Shown: positions 42,285-53,420 of the stretch, piece after piece
How positions within the stretch are numbered: the stretch's first letter is position 1
Layout: each line of letters begins with the position of its first letter
Source: Selaginella moellendorffii
Lineage: Eukaryota > Streptophyta > Lycopodiopsida > Selaginellales > Selaginellaceae
Assembly (NCBI RefSeq): GCF_000143415.4
Contig: NW_003314433.1
Coordinates: forward strand, 109,375 to 173,374
DNA length: 64,000 nucleotides
Direction of reading: 5' to 3'
Notes under the pieces: generated by a model
Databases searched by the model: none
What the model saw: only the letters and a program-made list of their open reading frames with translations
Told to the model about the DNA's origin: nothing
Made by a program: the position numbers and the translations under genes

Positions 42285-44286
42285 TTTAGGGTTCTTCGAG
42301 CAAGACGGCCGAGAAGCGAGCTCATCGCGACGAGAAGAAGGTGTGGGACGAGGATGATATTGATGCGATCTTGGTAAGCAAAGCACTGGCCAAAGACTCT
42401 CAATCGTTTTCCTTCTTGTCAGGCTAAACTCCACGAGGAGAGAGCAAAGAAGAGCGAAATTCATGTCGATGAGAATGTAGCAGCTCCTTCACCACAATGC
42501 AATTGCTCTGTGCGTAAGAACTCGATTGAAATCTCCACTCTGGAAGCTCACATTCTCTAGAATTCTTCTTTTCTTGCGTTTCAGGTGACTGTAAATCCCG
42601 TCAAGGACACTGCGCTGATCGTCCATGGAGGTGAATACCAACAATGGTGACAAGGTTTGTGGTTAGTTTCGCTACGGTGATTTGATCTTCGTGTTTGCTA
42701 TGCTAGACTTACGTTTATGGTGATCTCTACCAATACAACATCGAGAAGAACGAGTGGAAGCCTGTCACCAGTCCAAACTCTCCTCCCCGAGAAGCGCTCA
42801 CCAGGGGGTTGCGTGGAAAAACTGGCGCTTCAGTTTTGGTATGATGTATTTTTCAGGACTTCTCTTGATTTTGGCAGTGTAGGTGGTGAATTCGGTTTCA
42901 TCACTATAAGGTGACTTACAAGAGAGTTCTTGCAGGATTTATGGAGACTGGATTTAAACACAAACGTGTGGCGGGAGCAGCTTCAACTAAAAGGCTGTCC
43001 AGGTGCTCGTTCCGGACATAGATTGGTATGTATTGCGCTTCTAAACATAATCTTTATTTTTTTCTTTCTTGCCACAGAAACATAAACTTATTCTATTTGG
43101 TGGATTTTATGACACGCTGAGGGAAGAAAGGTCGGCCGTTTCAGCAGTGTAGATGTTTAGTATTGAATTTTTGACACAGGTACTTCAATAATCTTTAAGT
43201 GCTGGATTTAGACGATTATAAGGTTTGTTTCTGTCGCTCATCGCTCTTCCTTGTTTTTTAACAACTAAACTGATTTCCTTTTGCAGGTGATTCCCTGCAC
43301 AGCGTTTTTATGATCGAGATGTATATGCTTTCCAGATGGTTTGTATCTCGTCGATTTTTTTAAAATTATCTAAACACCATCGCTCGCAGGTATCCTTTGG
43401 AGCTTCTCAAGCCAAAGAGCCTAAAGATTAAGGTATGGCAATCTGAGATTGTGTAGTGGTTAAGTGTGCATCCAAAGCAGAAGAAAGTGGCTGATCCAAA
43501 TGTGGAAAATGCGTCTCAACGTTGAGCGTTCTGCTTGAAGGTTGTTGCCTGGTGGAAGAATGAATGCTGGAATGGTCGTTGGAAAGGATACTTTGTTTCT
43601 GTATGGAGGTATGAAAGAAGTCGGCAAAAAAAAAGTGACACGACGACCTTTCCTCGCTGGACCTTCGATGTGTGGAAGTGCATTATTGAGGTTAGTATGA
43701 TCGAGCCATCATCCAGCCTCATACTAATGTCTCAAGCAGGAAACACAAAGCGCGTGGATTGAAGCTAGTAAGGAGAAAGGCGAAACTGATGGTGACAACA
43801 GTCACCATGCTGGATCGATTAATAAAGGAAAAGACGAAGAGGACGATGACGAGGTAGTAAAAAAGAAGGATGTAAGAAAACTTGTCGGTTTCCTTTTGTA
43901 TTCTAGGATGCAGTGGAGTCACTGTGAAGAGGCAGCTGCTATTCTTAGGGGCGAAGGCAAAAAGCTGACACAGAAAGCACGGAAATTAAAGATCGATCCG
44001 AGCTGGGCCTGGCTGATTCCCAACAAACACTTTTGGTGAGTGCTGATAGTAGTTCATCTTCCTGTTTTGTTATTGATTTGTCTTTCAGCCTGGAGAAACG
44101 CTGAGGGATTTTTTATCTTGGACGATCATGTGTTGGCAAATGGCACCTTACGATCACACCCAACACACTGGAAAGGTGACAACGCAGGTTTTCTTTCGCT
44201 CGTTCTTCATGCTCTATGCATCTATCAGGAGCTCAGGAAGGATGGATTTGACTTGGCAAAGAGACGCTACAGAGAACTTAAACCCG
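42285..44286 (+). pseudogene. KLHDC4-like kelch-repeat protein, broken (left copy)
   Basis: Kelch repeats form beta-propellers for protein binding; the KLHDC4 family is widely conserved in eukaryotes. Readable exons give KKVWDEDDIDAIL, SEIHVDENVAAPSPQCNCS, VNPVKDTALIVHGGEY, TYVYGDLYQYNIEKNEWKPV, DLWRLDLNTNVWREQLQLKG, KHKLILFGGFYDTLREER and YPLELLKPKS. An acidic stretch and the C-terminal ELRKDGFDLAKRRYRELKP end the gene at the loop border. Introns of about 50-100 bp lie between exons. No ATG is found at the 5' end. A base loss near 42640 shifts the frame after GGEYQ, and the right copy has the same lesion. The gene is cut at 44286 where the loop begins. Confidence 0.85.
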
Positions 44287-44469
44287 GTTGGGGTCCACGT
44301 CGTCAACAAAACGATGCGGATCAATGTTAAAAACCCACAGACTGGTACGTGCAATGCTTTACAGCCAGAAGTTTTGGCTTTCTTAGCGAAAAATCGTGCA
44401 GAATCTGGCAAGGAAAAGGAAAAGTATAATCGGGCCACTAACATTGCGAATGGAAGATAAGCTAAAATG

Positions 44470-45506
44470 CATTTATTTTCGTTCTCTTTCTTTCTGCGTG
44501 GTATGGCGGACTTCTCTCAGCATATCCCGAGCTCCATATCCAGTGATTCAAAGCAAAGTTCTCACCCTTATACCCCTCTTTGATGATAGTCGGGCAATTA
44601 TCACACCACTATTCTTCCATGTCTTGTGTGTCTCTAGTCGGCCAACCAGAGTATAAAATGCGCCCACCACCTTCATTGCAAACTCCCCCCGCTCCCTCTT
44701 CCTCTCGCAGAAGGAGAGAAGGCTCCAAGTTTTTGAGTGAGCAAAGGGCTCTCACCTCGAGAACTCGACAAGCTCTCTCGATTCCAAGCTTGGCTCCTTC
44801 GGTTATTCTTCTCCTCTTTGTCCCCTTGCAAGAGTAAGTTTTTTCTTTGCTTTCGTAGTTCTGAGCTTGCGATTCTTTCAGTTTGGTTGCGCCAGCAATC
44901 GGGACTCTGACGAAACAAAACGCTCCATAAGCGTGATTTCCAGAAAGAGTACGTGCCTCGCTTCCTTCCATGCTTTAGATGCTCAAATGATTCTTTCATT
45001 CCCTTTCGCTCCATAAATTCCCTTTCTCGTGTTGACAAGAAAAGAGTTGAAGTGTGTGAGAGTGTGTGTAAGTGTGTAACTTACGACAGCTTCTTTTCAT
45101 GTAGATTCCCCTGCATTCCCTGTCCTTTTGCTTCCTTTTTTAGTTCCATAGGCCAATGGATCGCTTGCTTCTTCTCTCCTCCTGCGCTCTGCTGCGTCAG
45201 TTTCACTCGGGAAAACGTATTCTTATGTAATTGTTCGCTGGCCTCGGTGAGAAACGAAGGCTTTCCCCCTTTTTTCCAGAGATGATCTTAAGGCGCTGTT
45301 TTCTTGTGAGAATTGGTGATGATTCCACGCCACCATTTGTCTCGTCATATGCTCACTGCCACTGTTCTTCCTCTGCTTCCAGAGCACAGGCGCCAGAAAA
45401 GTTTGAAGAGGCATTCTGAACTTGACACCATTTCCTCCAGGTATTTCATCTCTTGCTTGATCGTTTTCTTGACGATGTTCGCCTCAGGTAATCCAAGCTT
45501 TCAGAC
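44470..45506 (+). promoter_or_regulatory. PHO1-type promoter and leader, loop 2
   Basis: TATAAAA at 44652-44658 and a CT-rich leader match 5691-6751. Near 45316 about 24 bases present in loop 1 are missing. Transcription start is expected near 44680. Confidence 0.5.
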
Positions 45507-46440
45507 ATGGTGAAGTTCCAGAAGCAGCTGGAGGGCCAGCTCGTCCCAGAGTGGCGGGTGAAGTACTGCGACTACAAGCAGCTCAAGAAAGTTGTCAAGA
45601 GAATCAAAACCCAGATCCTACATACCAAGAACCAGCAGCACAAGGTGTTCGATCCAAATGTCTTCTCGGTTGACAAGAGCAAGCTTGAAAACTTGCTGCA
45701 AAATCCCAGCGCCATCCTGAGCAGCTGCTGCGAACAATCCATATCCTCGGAAACGTCCATGGTCTGTGATGATGGTCTAAAACACTTCAATATGATCAGG
45801 TTGTGCACAAGACGAGAATTGGAGATGGCGAGGATTTTTACGAGACAGAGCTGTTTGGAACTCGATCGGATCACGAAAAGAGCTTCTTTTTCGGCCTTGA
45901 CGATCAGCTCAACAAAGTGGACAAGTTTTTTAGATGCAAGGAAGACGAGTACGATGCTCAAGCACGGCAACTTCACATCCAAATGGAAGAGCTCATCCCT
46001 ATGCAAGGTTCGTTCTAGCAGCCTCTAATTCTGTGGCACTTAACTTGGAATCGTTTGATCTCTGCCATGTTGTAGATGACGAATCTCAGAGCTTGAAGGG
46101 GAGCCCGGCAACAAAGGAAAGGTTCAGCGAGCAGCCAAGATGCTCCAGACGGCCTTTGTCGAATTTTATCGTGGGCTTCGACTCCTAAGAAACTTCAGGT
46201 GAATGACCTCTATACGATTGATCCATGTTCTCAAAGTGTTGACAACTTACTTGGCAGCTCCTTGAACATGATGGCATTCGTCAAGATCCGCAAGAAATAT
46301 GAAAAGGTACTTATGGAAAATGGAAAATTAGTGCAGACTTCTAAAAAGGTTTTTTAAATTTTCAGGTGACTGGAGTCTGGCAGTCGAAAACTCTCACTTT
46401 GCAACGTCGGACAAGGTGTGAAGAAATTTTCCTTTTGAGG
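45507..46440 (+). pseudogene. PHO1-type SPX domain fragment S3
   Basis: ATG 45507 gives [20 protein letters not shown] and the SPX opening, with the [20 protein letters not shown] stretch intact (S1 lost 10 bases here). The frame then shifts before HKTRIGDGEDFYETEL, as in S1 and S2. Later exons encode KMLQTAFVEFYRGLRLLRNF and LNMMAFVKIRKKYEK, then VTGVWQ. The sequence loses resemblance to S2 and the 57185 copy after GGTGTGAAGAAA (about 46427). Transport (EXS) domain absent. Confidence 0.85.
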
Positions 46441-46689
46441 GTCTTGCTGATGGAATTTCATTGCTCCAATGCACTCCAAGCGAGCAATCATGGAAATATA
46501 AACTTTATCCTGGGTAAGAGCAGGATATCCATTTCATGCATTCGGACCGTCGTTATTAATTAACCTTCTATCACCATTGATGATGCGACGCAGAGATTGT
46601 ATACTAGTGGTTTCATGGCAATGGCATTGCCTCTAGAAAAGGAAAGCAGTCACCATACCTTTGGGAATAACTGTAATCTATTCATTTAA

Positions 46690-48875
46690 TTTTCAGCTAG
46701 AACTTTCAGAGATCACGGACCTTATCGTTTCTTCTTGCTGCGCTTTTGGTAGCCTCCTCTTCGGCGTTGTGGTCGGCTTCAAGTCTCGTGAGCTGCAAAT
46801 CAAACAATGCTGTAGTGAGGATTCCTTCTTGAGACACCACTTTACCTTGTCAAGGACGGGTTTAAGTTCTCTGTAGCGTGTCTTTGCCAAGTCAAATCCA
46901 TCCTTCCTGAGCTCCTGATAGATGCATAGAGCATGAAGAACGAGCGAAAGAAAACCTGCGTTGTCACCTTTCCAGTGTGTTGGGTGTGATCGTAAGGTGC
47001 CATTTGCCAATACATGATCGTCCAAGAGAAAAAATCTCTCAGCGTTTCTCCAGGCTGAAAGACAAATCAATAACAAAACAGGAAGATGAACTACTATCAG
47101 CACTCACCAAAAGTGTTTGTTGGGAATCAGCCATGCCCAGCTCGGATCGACCTTTAATTTCCGTGCTTTCTGTGTCAGTTTTTTGCCTTCGCCCCTAAGA
47201 ATAGCAGCTGCCTCTTCACAGTGACTCCACTGCATCCTAGAATACAAAAGGAAACCGACAAGTTTTCTTACATCCTTCTTTTTTACTACCTCGTCATCGT
47301 CCTCTTCGTCTTTTCCTTTATTAATCGATCCAGCATGGTGACTGTTGTCACCATCAGTTTCGCCTTTCTCCTTACTAGCTTCAATCCACGCGCTTTGTGT
47401 TTCCTGCTTGAGACATTAGTATGAGGCTGGATGATGGCTCGATCATACTAACCTCAATAATGCACTTCCACACATCGAAGGTCCAGCGAGGAAAGGTCGT
47501 CGTGTCACTTTTTTTTCGCCGACTTCTTTCATACCTCCATACAGAAACAAAGTATCCTTTCCAACGACCATTCCAGCATTCATTCTTCCACCAGGCAACA
47601 ACCTTCAAGCAGAACGCTCAACGTTGAGACGCATTTTCCACATTTGGATCAGCCACTTTCTTCTGCTTTGGATGCACACTTAACCACTACACAATCTCAG
47701 ATTGCCATACCTTAATCTTTAGGCTCTTTGGCTTGAGAAGCTCCAAAGGATACCTGCGAGCGATGGTGTTTAGATAATTTTAAAAAAATCGACGAGATAC
47801 AAACCATCTGGAAAGCATATACATCTCGATCATAAAAACGCTGTGCAGGGAATCACCTGCAAAAGGAAATCAGTTTAGTTGTTAAAAAACAAGGAAGAGC
47901 GATGAGCGACAGAAACAAACCTTATAATCGTCTAAATCCAGCACTTAAAGATTATTGAAGTACCTGTGTCAAAAATTCAATACTAAACATCTACACTGCT
48001 GAAACGGCCGACCTTTCTTCCCTCAGCGTGTCATAAAATCCACCAAATAGAATAAGTTTATGTTTCTGTGGCAAGAAAGAAAAAAATAAAGATTATGTTT
48101 AGAAGCGCAATACATACCAATCTATGTCCGGAACGAGCACCTGGACAGCCTTTTAGTTTGAAGCTGCTCCAGCCACACATATTTGTGTTTAAATCCAGTC
48201 TCCATAAATCCTGCAAGAACTCTCTTGTAAGTCAGCTAGAAACACAGCTTATAGTGATGAAACCGAATTCACCACCTACACTGCCAAAATCAAGAGAAGT
48301 CCTGGAAAAATACATCATACCAAAACTGAAGAGCCAGTTTTTCCACGCAACCCCCTGGTGAGCGCTTCTCGGGGAGGAGGGTTTGGACTGGTGACAGGCT
48401 TCCACTCGTTCTTCTCGATGTTGTATTGGTAGAGATCACCATAAACGTAAGTCTAGCATAGCAAACACGAAGATCAAATCACCGTAGCGAAACTAACCAC
48501 AAACCTTGTCACCATTGTTGGTATTCACCTCCATAGACGATCAGCGCAGTGTCCTTGACGGGATTTACAGTCACCTGAAACGCAAGGAAAGAAGAATTCT
48601 AGAGAATGTGAGCTTCCAGAGTGGAGATTTCAATCGAGTTCTTACGCACAGAGCAATTGCATTGTGGTGAAGGAGCTGCTACATTCTCATCGACATGAAT
48701 TTCGCTCTTCTTTGCTTTCTCCTCGTGGAGTTTAGCCTGACAAGAAGGAAAACGATTGAGAGTCTTTGGCCAGAGCTTTGCTTACCAAGATCGCATCAAT
48801 ATCATCCTCGTCCCACACCTTCTTCTCGTCGCGATGAGCTCGCTTCTCCGCCGCCTTGGCCGTCTTGCTCGAAGA
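46690..48875 (-). pseudogene. KLHDC4-like kelch-repeat protein, broken (right copy)
   Basis: This is the mirror of 42285-44286 and also keeps the C-terminal extension RYRELKPVLDKVKWCLKK plus a basic tail with TTTPKRRLP into the loop. The internal base loss after GGEYQ (near 48512) is shared with the left copy, so the gene was already dead when the palindrome formed. It has LIVYGG where the left copy has LIVHGG. It is divergently oriented to Roco R3 across a region of about 215 bp. Confidence 0.85.
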
Positions 48876-49088
48876 ACCCTAAAACCTAAATTAACTCTTG
48901 CTTGTACTGTCCGCTTTGCTTTCATACTTCCACAGCTGGCATATGCTTTGCTTCCACAGCTGGCATATGCTTTGCTTTTCTTCCACAGCTGGCATACTTT
49001 CTTTAGTGCTTTGCTTCCACTGCTGGCAAGGTTCACTTTCAAGTTTACTCGTGCTCTCCACTGCCCCTTCGATCCAGGGCAAACTTCC

Positions 49089-52000
49089 ATGGAGGAGGAG
49101 CGACGAGAGTGGATCATCTGTGATTCTGTCAAGGAGATCAAGGAGGCTCTCGCAGCGAAGCGGGACAACAAGCGGCACTTCAATGCGATTCGGTTTGATT
49201 GTGGGGAGAGGCTGGATGCGCTTGACTCATCCAAAGGTGAGTTTGTTGATGAGGTGAGTGCTACCGTTGAGGGGTTTGGAGGCACAGAGGAGGATCTGAT
49301 TGGTGTGCTCAACTGGTGCATTTCAAATCCACCCTGGTTAGACGGGGCTCTGGATGTGGGAGATGCTCCTGGTGATGGCAGTTCGTCTGCTGCTGCTGCT
49401 GCTGCTCACATTGACATTCTCAAGGCCGCTTTGGTACCACAGCTCGACATCAGATTCATCCACTTCGCTGCCAGGGTCGCTTGTAGGTTGGGCATTCCCA
49501 GTGATCGAATGCAAAGGGTGGCAGAGGGCATTGCTCCTCCTCAGCAGGGACGGGATATTCGCCAGATTGAGGTGCAGAGGTTTGCAAAGCTACTGATGAT
49601 GACAGAGGAATTCAAAGTCTTGAAATTGCTAATATTCAATTGGGAAGGCAAAGACGTCCTCACACCACCTCAGGAGCTTGAGTTGGCCTTTGCTCAGCTC
49701 GACTGCTTGACAGACCTCCAGTTGTGGCATGTTGGGAACCCAGAGACTCTACTTAGCCAACTCCTTAGGAAAGCAGGAAACAACTTGAAACATCTCTGGT
49801 TGGAGAGGAACAGGATGACAGTGGAAGGATTTGGGAAATTGAGTAGGGATCTGGCAAGTCAGGAGTGCAAGGTGGAAGAGTTAGCCATCGTTCTGGATGA
49901 GGACATTGACAAGGAAGGGTGGGAACAGGCATTTCAGAATGGCATTTGCAATAAGCTAATAGAACTGAAGGCACTGTTTCCAGAGGGGGCAGGTGAAGCA
50001 CTCTTCAAGGCACTCACGAGTCCAAACTGTTCACTGCAAAGACTATACCTACTTTGGGATAGTGATCCTGCAGTGTTGCCATGGGTATGCAAGGCTCTTC
50101 AGGAGGGCACCAGCCTGTCAGTTTTAGATTGCCGAAGTGAGGACCTGAGCAATGCAACGGGCCTGGGTGAGGCCCTGAGCAGCGCTAAGTGTGGCTTGGA
50201 GGAACTCATCGTTACACTTTATCCAGGTGATGGTGGTGGATGGTTGGGCAGAGCGCTACAAAATCCCAATTGCAAGCTGATCAAGCTTAAACTTTCTTTT
50301 CGCAACGAGGGAGGAGGAGTGGTCTGTGACAGCAGTCTGTGGTCAGCCCTCTCAAGTCCACATTTTAAGCTGCGCCATTTGGAAATATGGAGTAGTAGAG
50401 AAGATGAGTTAACGTTGGAGTTTGCCGAGGGCATAGAGAAGAGCCAACTGGAGCATTTGGATATATGGAGCTGCAAAATCACGAATGGGGAGCTCTTTTG
50501 GAAAGCTATCACCAGCTGCAAGTATCTGAAAGCTTTGTCATGTGAGTCGGAGCTGCCATGGAGGTGCCTTTTGGGAAGCAGCATTGAAGACTTGAGAATA
50601 TCTCAGCGAAATTTTGAAAACCTGGAAGACCTTTGCCAGTTGCTGGGAGATCCAAAATGCAAGTTGCTCAAATTCAGGGCTCCTTCTCTTAGAAGTGATG
50701 CACAGAAGAGACAAATTCTGGCTGCCCTGGAGGAAAACTACCAAAGCCTCGTGGAAGAGCTTGATATAGGCAATGATTCCGAAGCTTCTGAAGCTTTCAA
50801 GCAGAGGTGTTCTGATCTTTTAGAGCGGAATGCAATCTTCCAGCAGAGTGCATTCAAAGACTTTGACAACCCGTCAACAGCAAAGCTCTTCTTGTGTGGT
50901 GCTAGCAGGGTTGGAAAGACCACAATAAAGAAAAACCTCTGCCGCAGAGTGTCTTGGTTTCCATCATGTCTCCAAGGGCATGCTTCAACAGCAGGCATTG
51001 AGCTGCAACCACTTGTTTATGCGACCACCAAACAAAAGCTGCTCATTTGCGACCTGGCTGGACAGGAAGAGTTCCATGCTTTCCACCAGTACTTTCTCAG
51101 AGGAAGTGAGAAGGATCTCTTCTTGATCGTATGCAAGGTGGAGGATGACAATTGTGACGTTTTCAAGCAGAATTTGGTTTACTGGCTGAGGTTCATCGCT
51201 TCACATCAATCAGCCTCACCCAAAAGAAAGCCCAGGGTCTTGATTGCCTTGAATTTTTTCACTCGAAAATGCAGCTATGACCCAAAGAAGGTGGTTTCTG
51301 CAATAATCTCCGACAAAGACAAAGGCTATGGGCAAGTACTTGAGTTTGGGACAGATCCTTGTTTTAAGGTGGTGGCCACTCAAGTGAAAGATTTAAGGGG
51401 GATAAAAACCATGTTGGGGAGTTGCTTGCACGAACTGCTGTCATCCCAGCAACAAATACCACGGGAATGTCTCGAAGCAAAGAGGAAACTGGTACAAGGT
51501 GCCAGTCAGAAGAAGGTCATACCCCTAGACAAAGTTGGCGAAATCCTCTTGCCTAACAGCAGTTTCAAAAGTGAAGAAGCCTGGAAGAATGTTATTAAAT
51601 TCGTCTTGCAGTTTCTACATGATTGTGGAGATGCAATTTACTTTGGCTTGGGACATGAAGAGGGTGACATTGTGTCTCAATTTGTCATCTTAGATGTCCA
51701 ATGGTTTATGAGGGATGTGGTGCAACTCTTCATACCTACAGGGAAGATCAGCAAATTCAAAAGTCAAATGGAAACACACCAAGTTGAACATCGATTGCAA
51801 GAACAATGTGGGAACCAAGACAAAATAGTGGAGTACATTCTTGGAGTGCTCCATGAGATGGGACTGATATTGCCTTGGGATGAAACATGGGATGGGAATT
51901 GGCATAACTTGCCCAAAAAGTTGAAAATGCCAACACTATTGCAAGAAGAATATTCACCTCCAGAATATTTATCATTGCCATCAGTGCCAATTGACACTCA

Positions 52001-53420
52001 AAAAAACCACAACTACTGGGGCAGGAGGTTTGAATGCAAAGACAAGGACTTGAAATTGTTTCCTGCAAGTATTTTCACAAAGATCCAAATTAAACTTCAC
52101 AAATTAAGCAAGAAAGGTTTTAGGCCTGGGAATGGATGGGTGGCTTTGAAAGAGAACCTTATCAAGACAATTGTGAGAGTTGGGGGAGACACAGACAATT
52201 GGAAAGATAGGCAATGGGTTGATGTCATCATCTATTACCCAAAAGAGGTAAAGAATGCACCAAGGCCAGATTTGGAAAAAGAAGCTGAAGGATGGATGGA
52301 AAAAATTAGAAATTGCATTATTGGGGTATGTATGGAGGATTGCCCATCTTTGGAAATTGAAGAAAATGTGATGAGACGTGGTTATGTATGGAGAAGGATA
52401 CTAAATAAGGGGGACAAACTAGAATTATGGGCTTCAGTTATTTGTCCACTAAAGGAAGTCAAATGTGAAGCAAAAGAAAGAGGTTTAGAATACTCCCACA
52501 CTTGGAATTATTCACATGAAGTAGAGGACTGGGATGTGAATAATGATTTGAAGGTCTCAGATGAGAATGCTTTGGCTAAGCTATTGATGCCCAATGAGCA
52601 AAAACATGAACTGGTGAATAAGTTTGTTGAACTTCATGAACTCTTGAAGGACTATGACGAGGTTGGAGAAGTCACAATTCCCAAAGCATCATCAGATGTT
52701 ATTAAGTTTCCAAACATTGAAGACCCAAAACTTGATGCAATCCTCAGATATATTAAGAAGATGTTTGATAAAATGGAGAACCGTTTTGACAAGTTGGATA
52801 CAAAACTTAATGACATTGAAGTAAGCGTTAACGAGCTCAAGAATGGAATCAAGTTTATCATGGATAAAGTGAATGCAATCCATACAACGTGTTTTCAAGT
52901 ATTATTGAAATTGGAGACAGATTGCCCAAAATATCCATATATTCTTGATGAGAATAATAGGTGGAAAAATTACAGCAAAATATTGGGAACACATGGTAGA
53001 CTTCACTATTTGTGTGAATGGCCTGAAGGAACTTCTAAAGGTCATCAAGTGAAGAGTTCTGAAGGTGTTGAATTGAATATCCCACCAAACTGGCTCGAGA
53101 AATTTGCTCCAGTACTTAAATATACATTGATTCTATTATTTATTGGGGCCAAAGTTGGAGGACATTTTGCTGGTATTGGAGAGATAGTGAATGCAATAGT
53201 GGATGAGATCAAGGGAAGCCTTATAAGTTTTTTGGATTCATGTCTTCTCAAAAGCAAGCTAACTACAAATCCCAAAGCAGAAGATGTGCAAGAGATATTT
53301 AAGCTAGTGACAACTAAATTTGGGAAAGAAGAAAAACAGGAGACAATCATGGAAAAATATTTTGCTCTTCATCCTATAATCTTGGAGGGAAAACAAATAT
53401 GGGTCTGCAAAGGTATTTAG
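49089..53420 (+). CDS. Roco protein R3 (LRR-Roc-COR with C-terminal membrane segment), intact
   Basis: This is a single open frame of 1443 residues from ATG 49089, the conserved start MEEERREWIICDSVKEIKEA; the frame stays open upstream only by overlap with the kelch gene. LRRs of RNI style (SPNCSLQRL, NPNCKLIKL, SPHFKLRHLEI) fill about 180-480. The Roc P-loop GASRVGKTT is at about 603-611 and switch II DLAGQEEFHAF at about 655. The usual NKxD guanine motif is not evident; the corresponding place reads LIALNFFT. A COR-like region spans about 800-1140. A coiled coil (DKMENRFDKLDTKLNDIE) is at 1222-1267, and a likely membrane helix, YTLILLFIGAKVGGHFAG, at about 1343-1362. Plants usually have a single TORNADO1-type Roco; this family looks different and locally amplified. 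Probable function: GTP-regulated signalling at a membrane (inference). Confidence 0.85.
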   Translation: MEEERREWIICDSVKEIKEALAAKRDNKRHFNAIRFDCGERLDALDSSKGEFVDEVSATVEGFGGTEEDLIGVLNWCISNPPWLDGALDVGDAPGDGSSSAAAAAAHIDILKAALVPQLDIRFIHFAARVACRLGIPSDRMQRVAEGIAPPQQGRDIRQIEVQRFAKLLMMTEEFKVLKLLIFNWEGKDVLTPPQELELAFAQLDCLTDLQLWHVGNPETLLSQLLRKAGNNLKHLWLERNRMTVEGFGKLSRDLASQECKVEELAIVLDEDIDKEGWEQAFQNGICNKLIELKALFPEGAGEALFKALTSPNCSLQRLYLLWDSDPAVLPWVCKALQEGTSLSVLDCRSEDLSNATGLGEALSSAKCGLEELIVTLYPGDGGGWLGRALQNPNCKLIKLKLSFRNEGGGVVCDSSLWSALSSPHFKLRHLEIWSSREDELTLEFAEGIEKSQLEHLDIWSCKITNGELFWKAITSCKYLKALSCESELPWRCLLGSSIEDLRISQRNFENLEDLCQLLGDPKCKLLKFRAPSLRSDAQKRQILAALEENYQSLVEELDIGNDSEASEAFKQRCSDLLERNAIFQQSAFKDFDNPSTAKLFLCGASRVGKTTIKKNLCRRVSWFPSCLQGHASTAGIELQPLVYATTKQKLLICDLAGQEEFHAFHQYFLRGSEKDLFLIVCKVEDDNCDVFKQNLVYWLRFIASHQSASPKRKPRVLIALNFFTRKCSYDPKKVVSAIISDKDKGYGQVLEFGTDPCFKVVATQVKDLRGIKTMLGSCLHELLSSQQQIPRECLEAKRKLVQGASQKKVIPLDKVGEILLPNSSFKSEEAWKNVIKFVLQFLHDCGDAIYFGLGHEEGDIVSQFVILDVQWFMRDVVQLFIPTGKISKFKSQMETHQVEHRLQEQCGNQDKIVEYILGVLHEMGLILPWDETWDGNWHNLPKKLKMPTLLQEEYSPPEYLSLPSVPIDTQKNHNYWGRRFECKDKDLKLFPASIFTKIQIKLHKLSKKGFRPGNGWVALKENLIKTIVRVGGDTDNWKDRQWVDVIIYYPKEVKNAPRPDLEKEAEGWMEKIRNCIIGVCMEDCPSLEIEENVMRRGYVWRRILNKGDKLELWASVICPLKEVKCEAKERGLEYSHTWNYSHEVEDWDVNNDLKVSDENALAKLLMPNEQKHELVNKFVELHELLKDYDEVGEVTIPKASSDVIKFPNIEDPKLDAILRYIKKMFDKMENRFDKLDTKLNDIEVSVNELKNGIKFIMDKVNAIHTTCFQVLLKLETDCPKYPYILDENNRWKNYSKILGTHGRLHYLCEWPEGTSKGHQVKSSEGVELNIPPNWLEKFAPVLKYTLILLFIGAKVGGHFAGIGEIVNAIVDEIKGSLISFLDSCLLKSKLTTNPKAEDVQEIFKLVTTKFGKEEKQETIMEKYFALHPIILEGKQIWVCKGI

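Larger units (their letters stand above)
44287..46856 (+). repeat. Loop of palindrome 2 (same segment as loop 1)
   Basis: This begins GTTGGGGTCCACG like loop 1 and ends CTTGTCAAGGA before the right arm CGGGTTTAAG. It includes the end of the unidentified gene (44287-44460), the PHO1-type promoter and leader, SPX fragment S3, an extra VTGVWQ exon that S1 lacks, and the KLHDC4 C-terminal codons on the minus strand (46690-46856). There the kelch frame is unbroken across the border, which marks this border as the original one. Confidence 0.92.

Noticed and set aside
38585-42403. R2 as an intact 1272-residue protein
   Set aside because: The first 114 codons overlap the kelch gene antisense, the C-terminus is lost by a frameshift near 38608, and a 7.67 kb element sits in the last exon.
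48756-49088. Upstream 111-codon extension of the R3 frame
   Set aside because: It reads antisense through kelch exon DNA and the promoter repeats, while all Roco copies share the ATG at the MEEERR start. The extension is chance openness.
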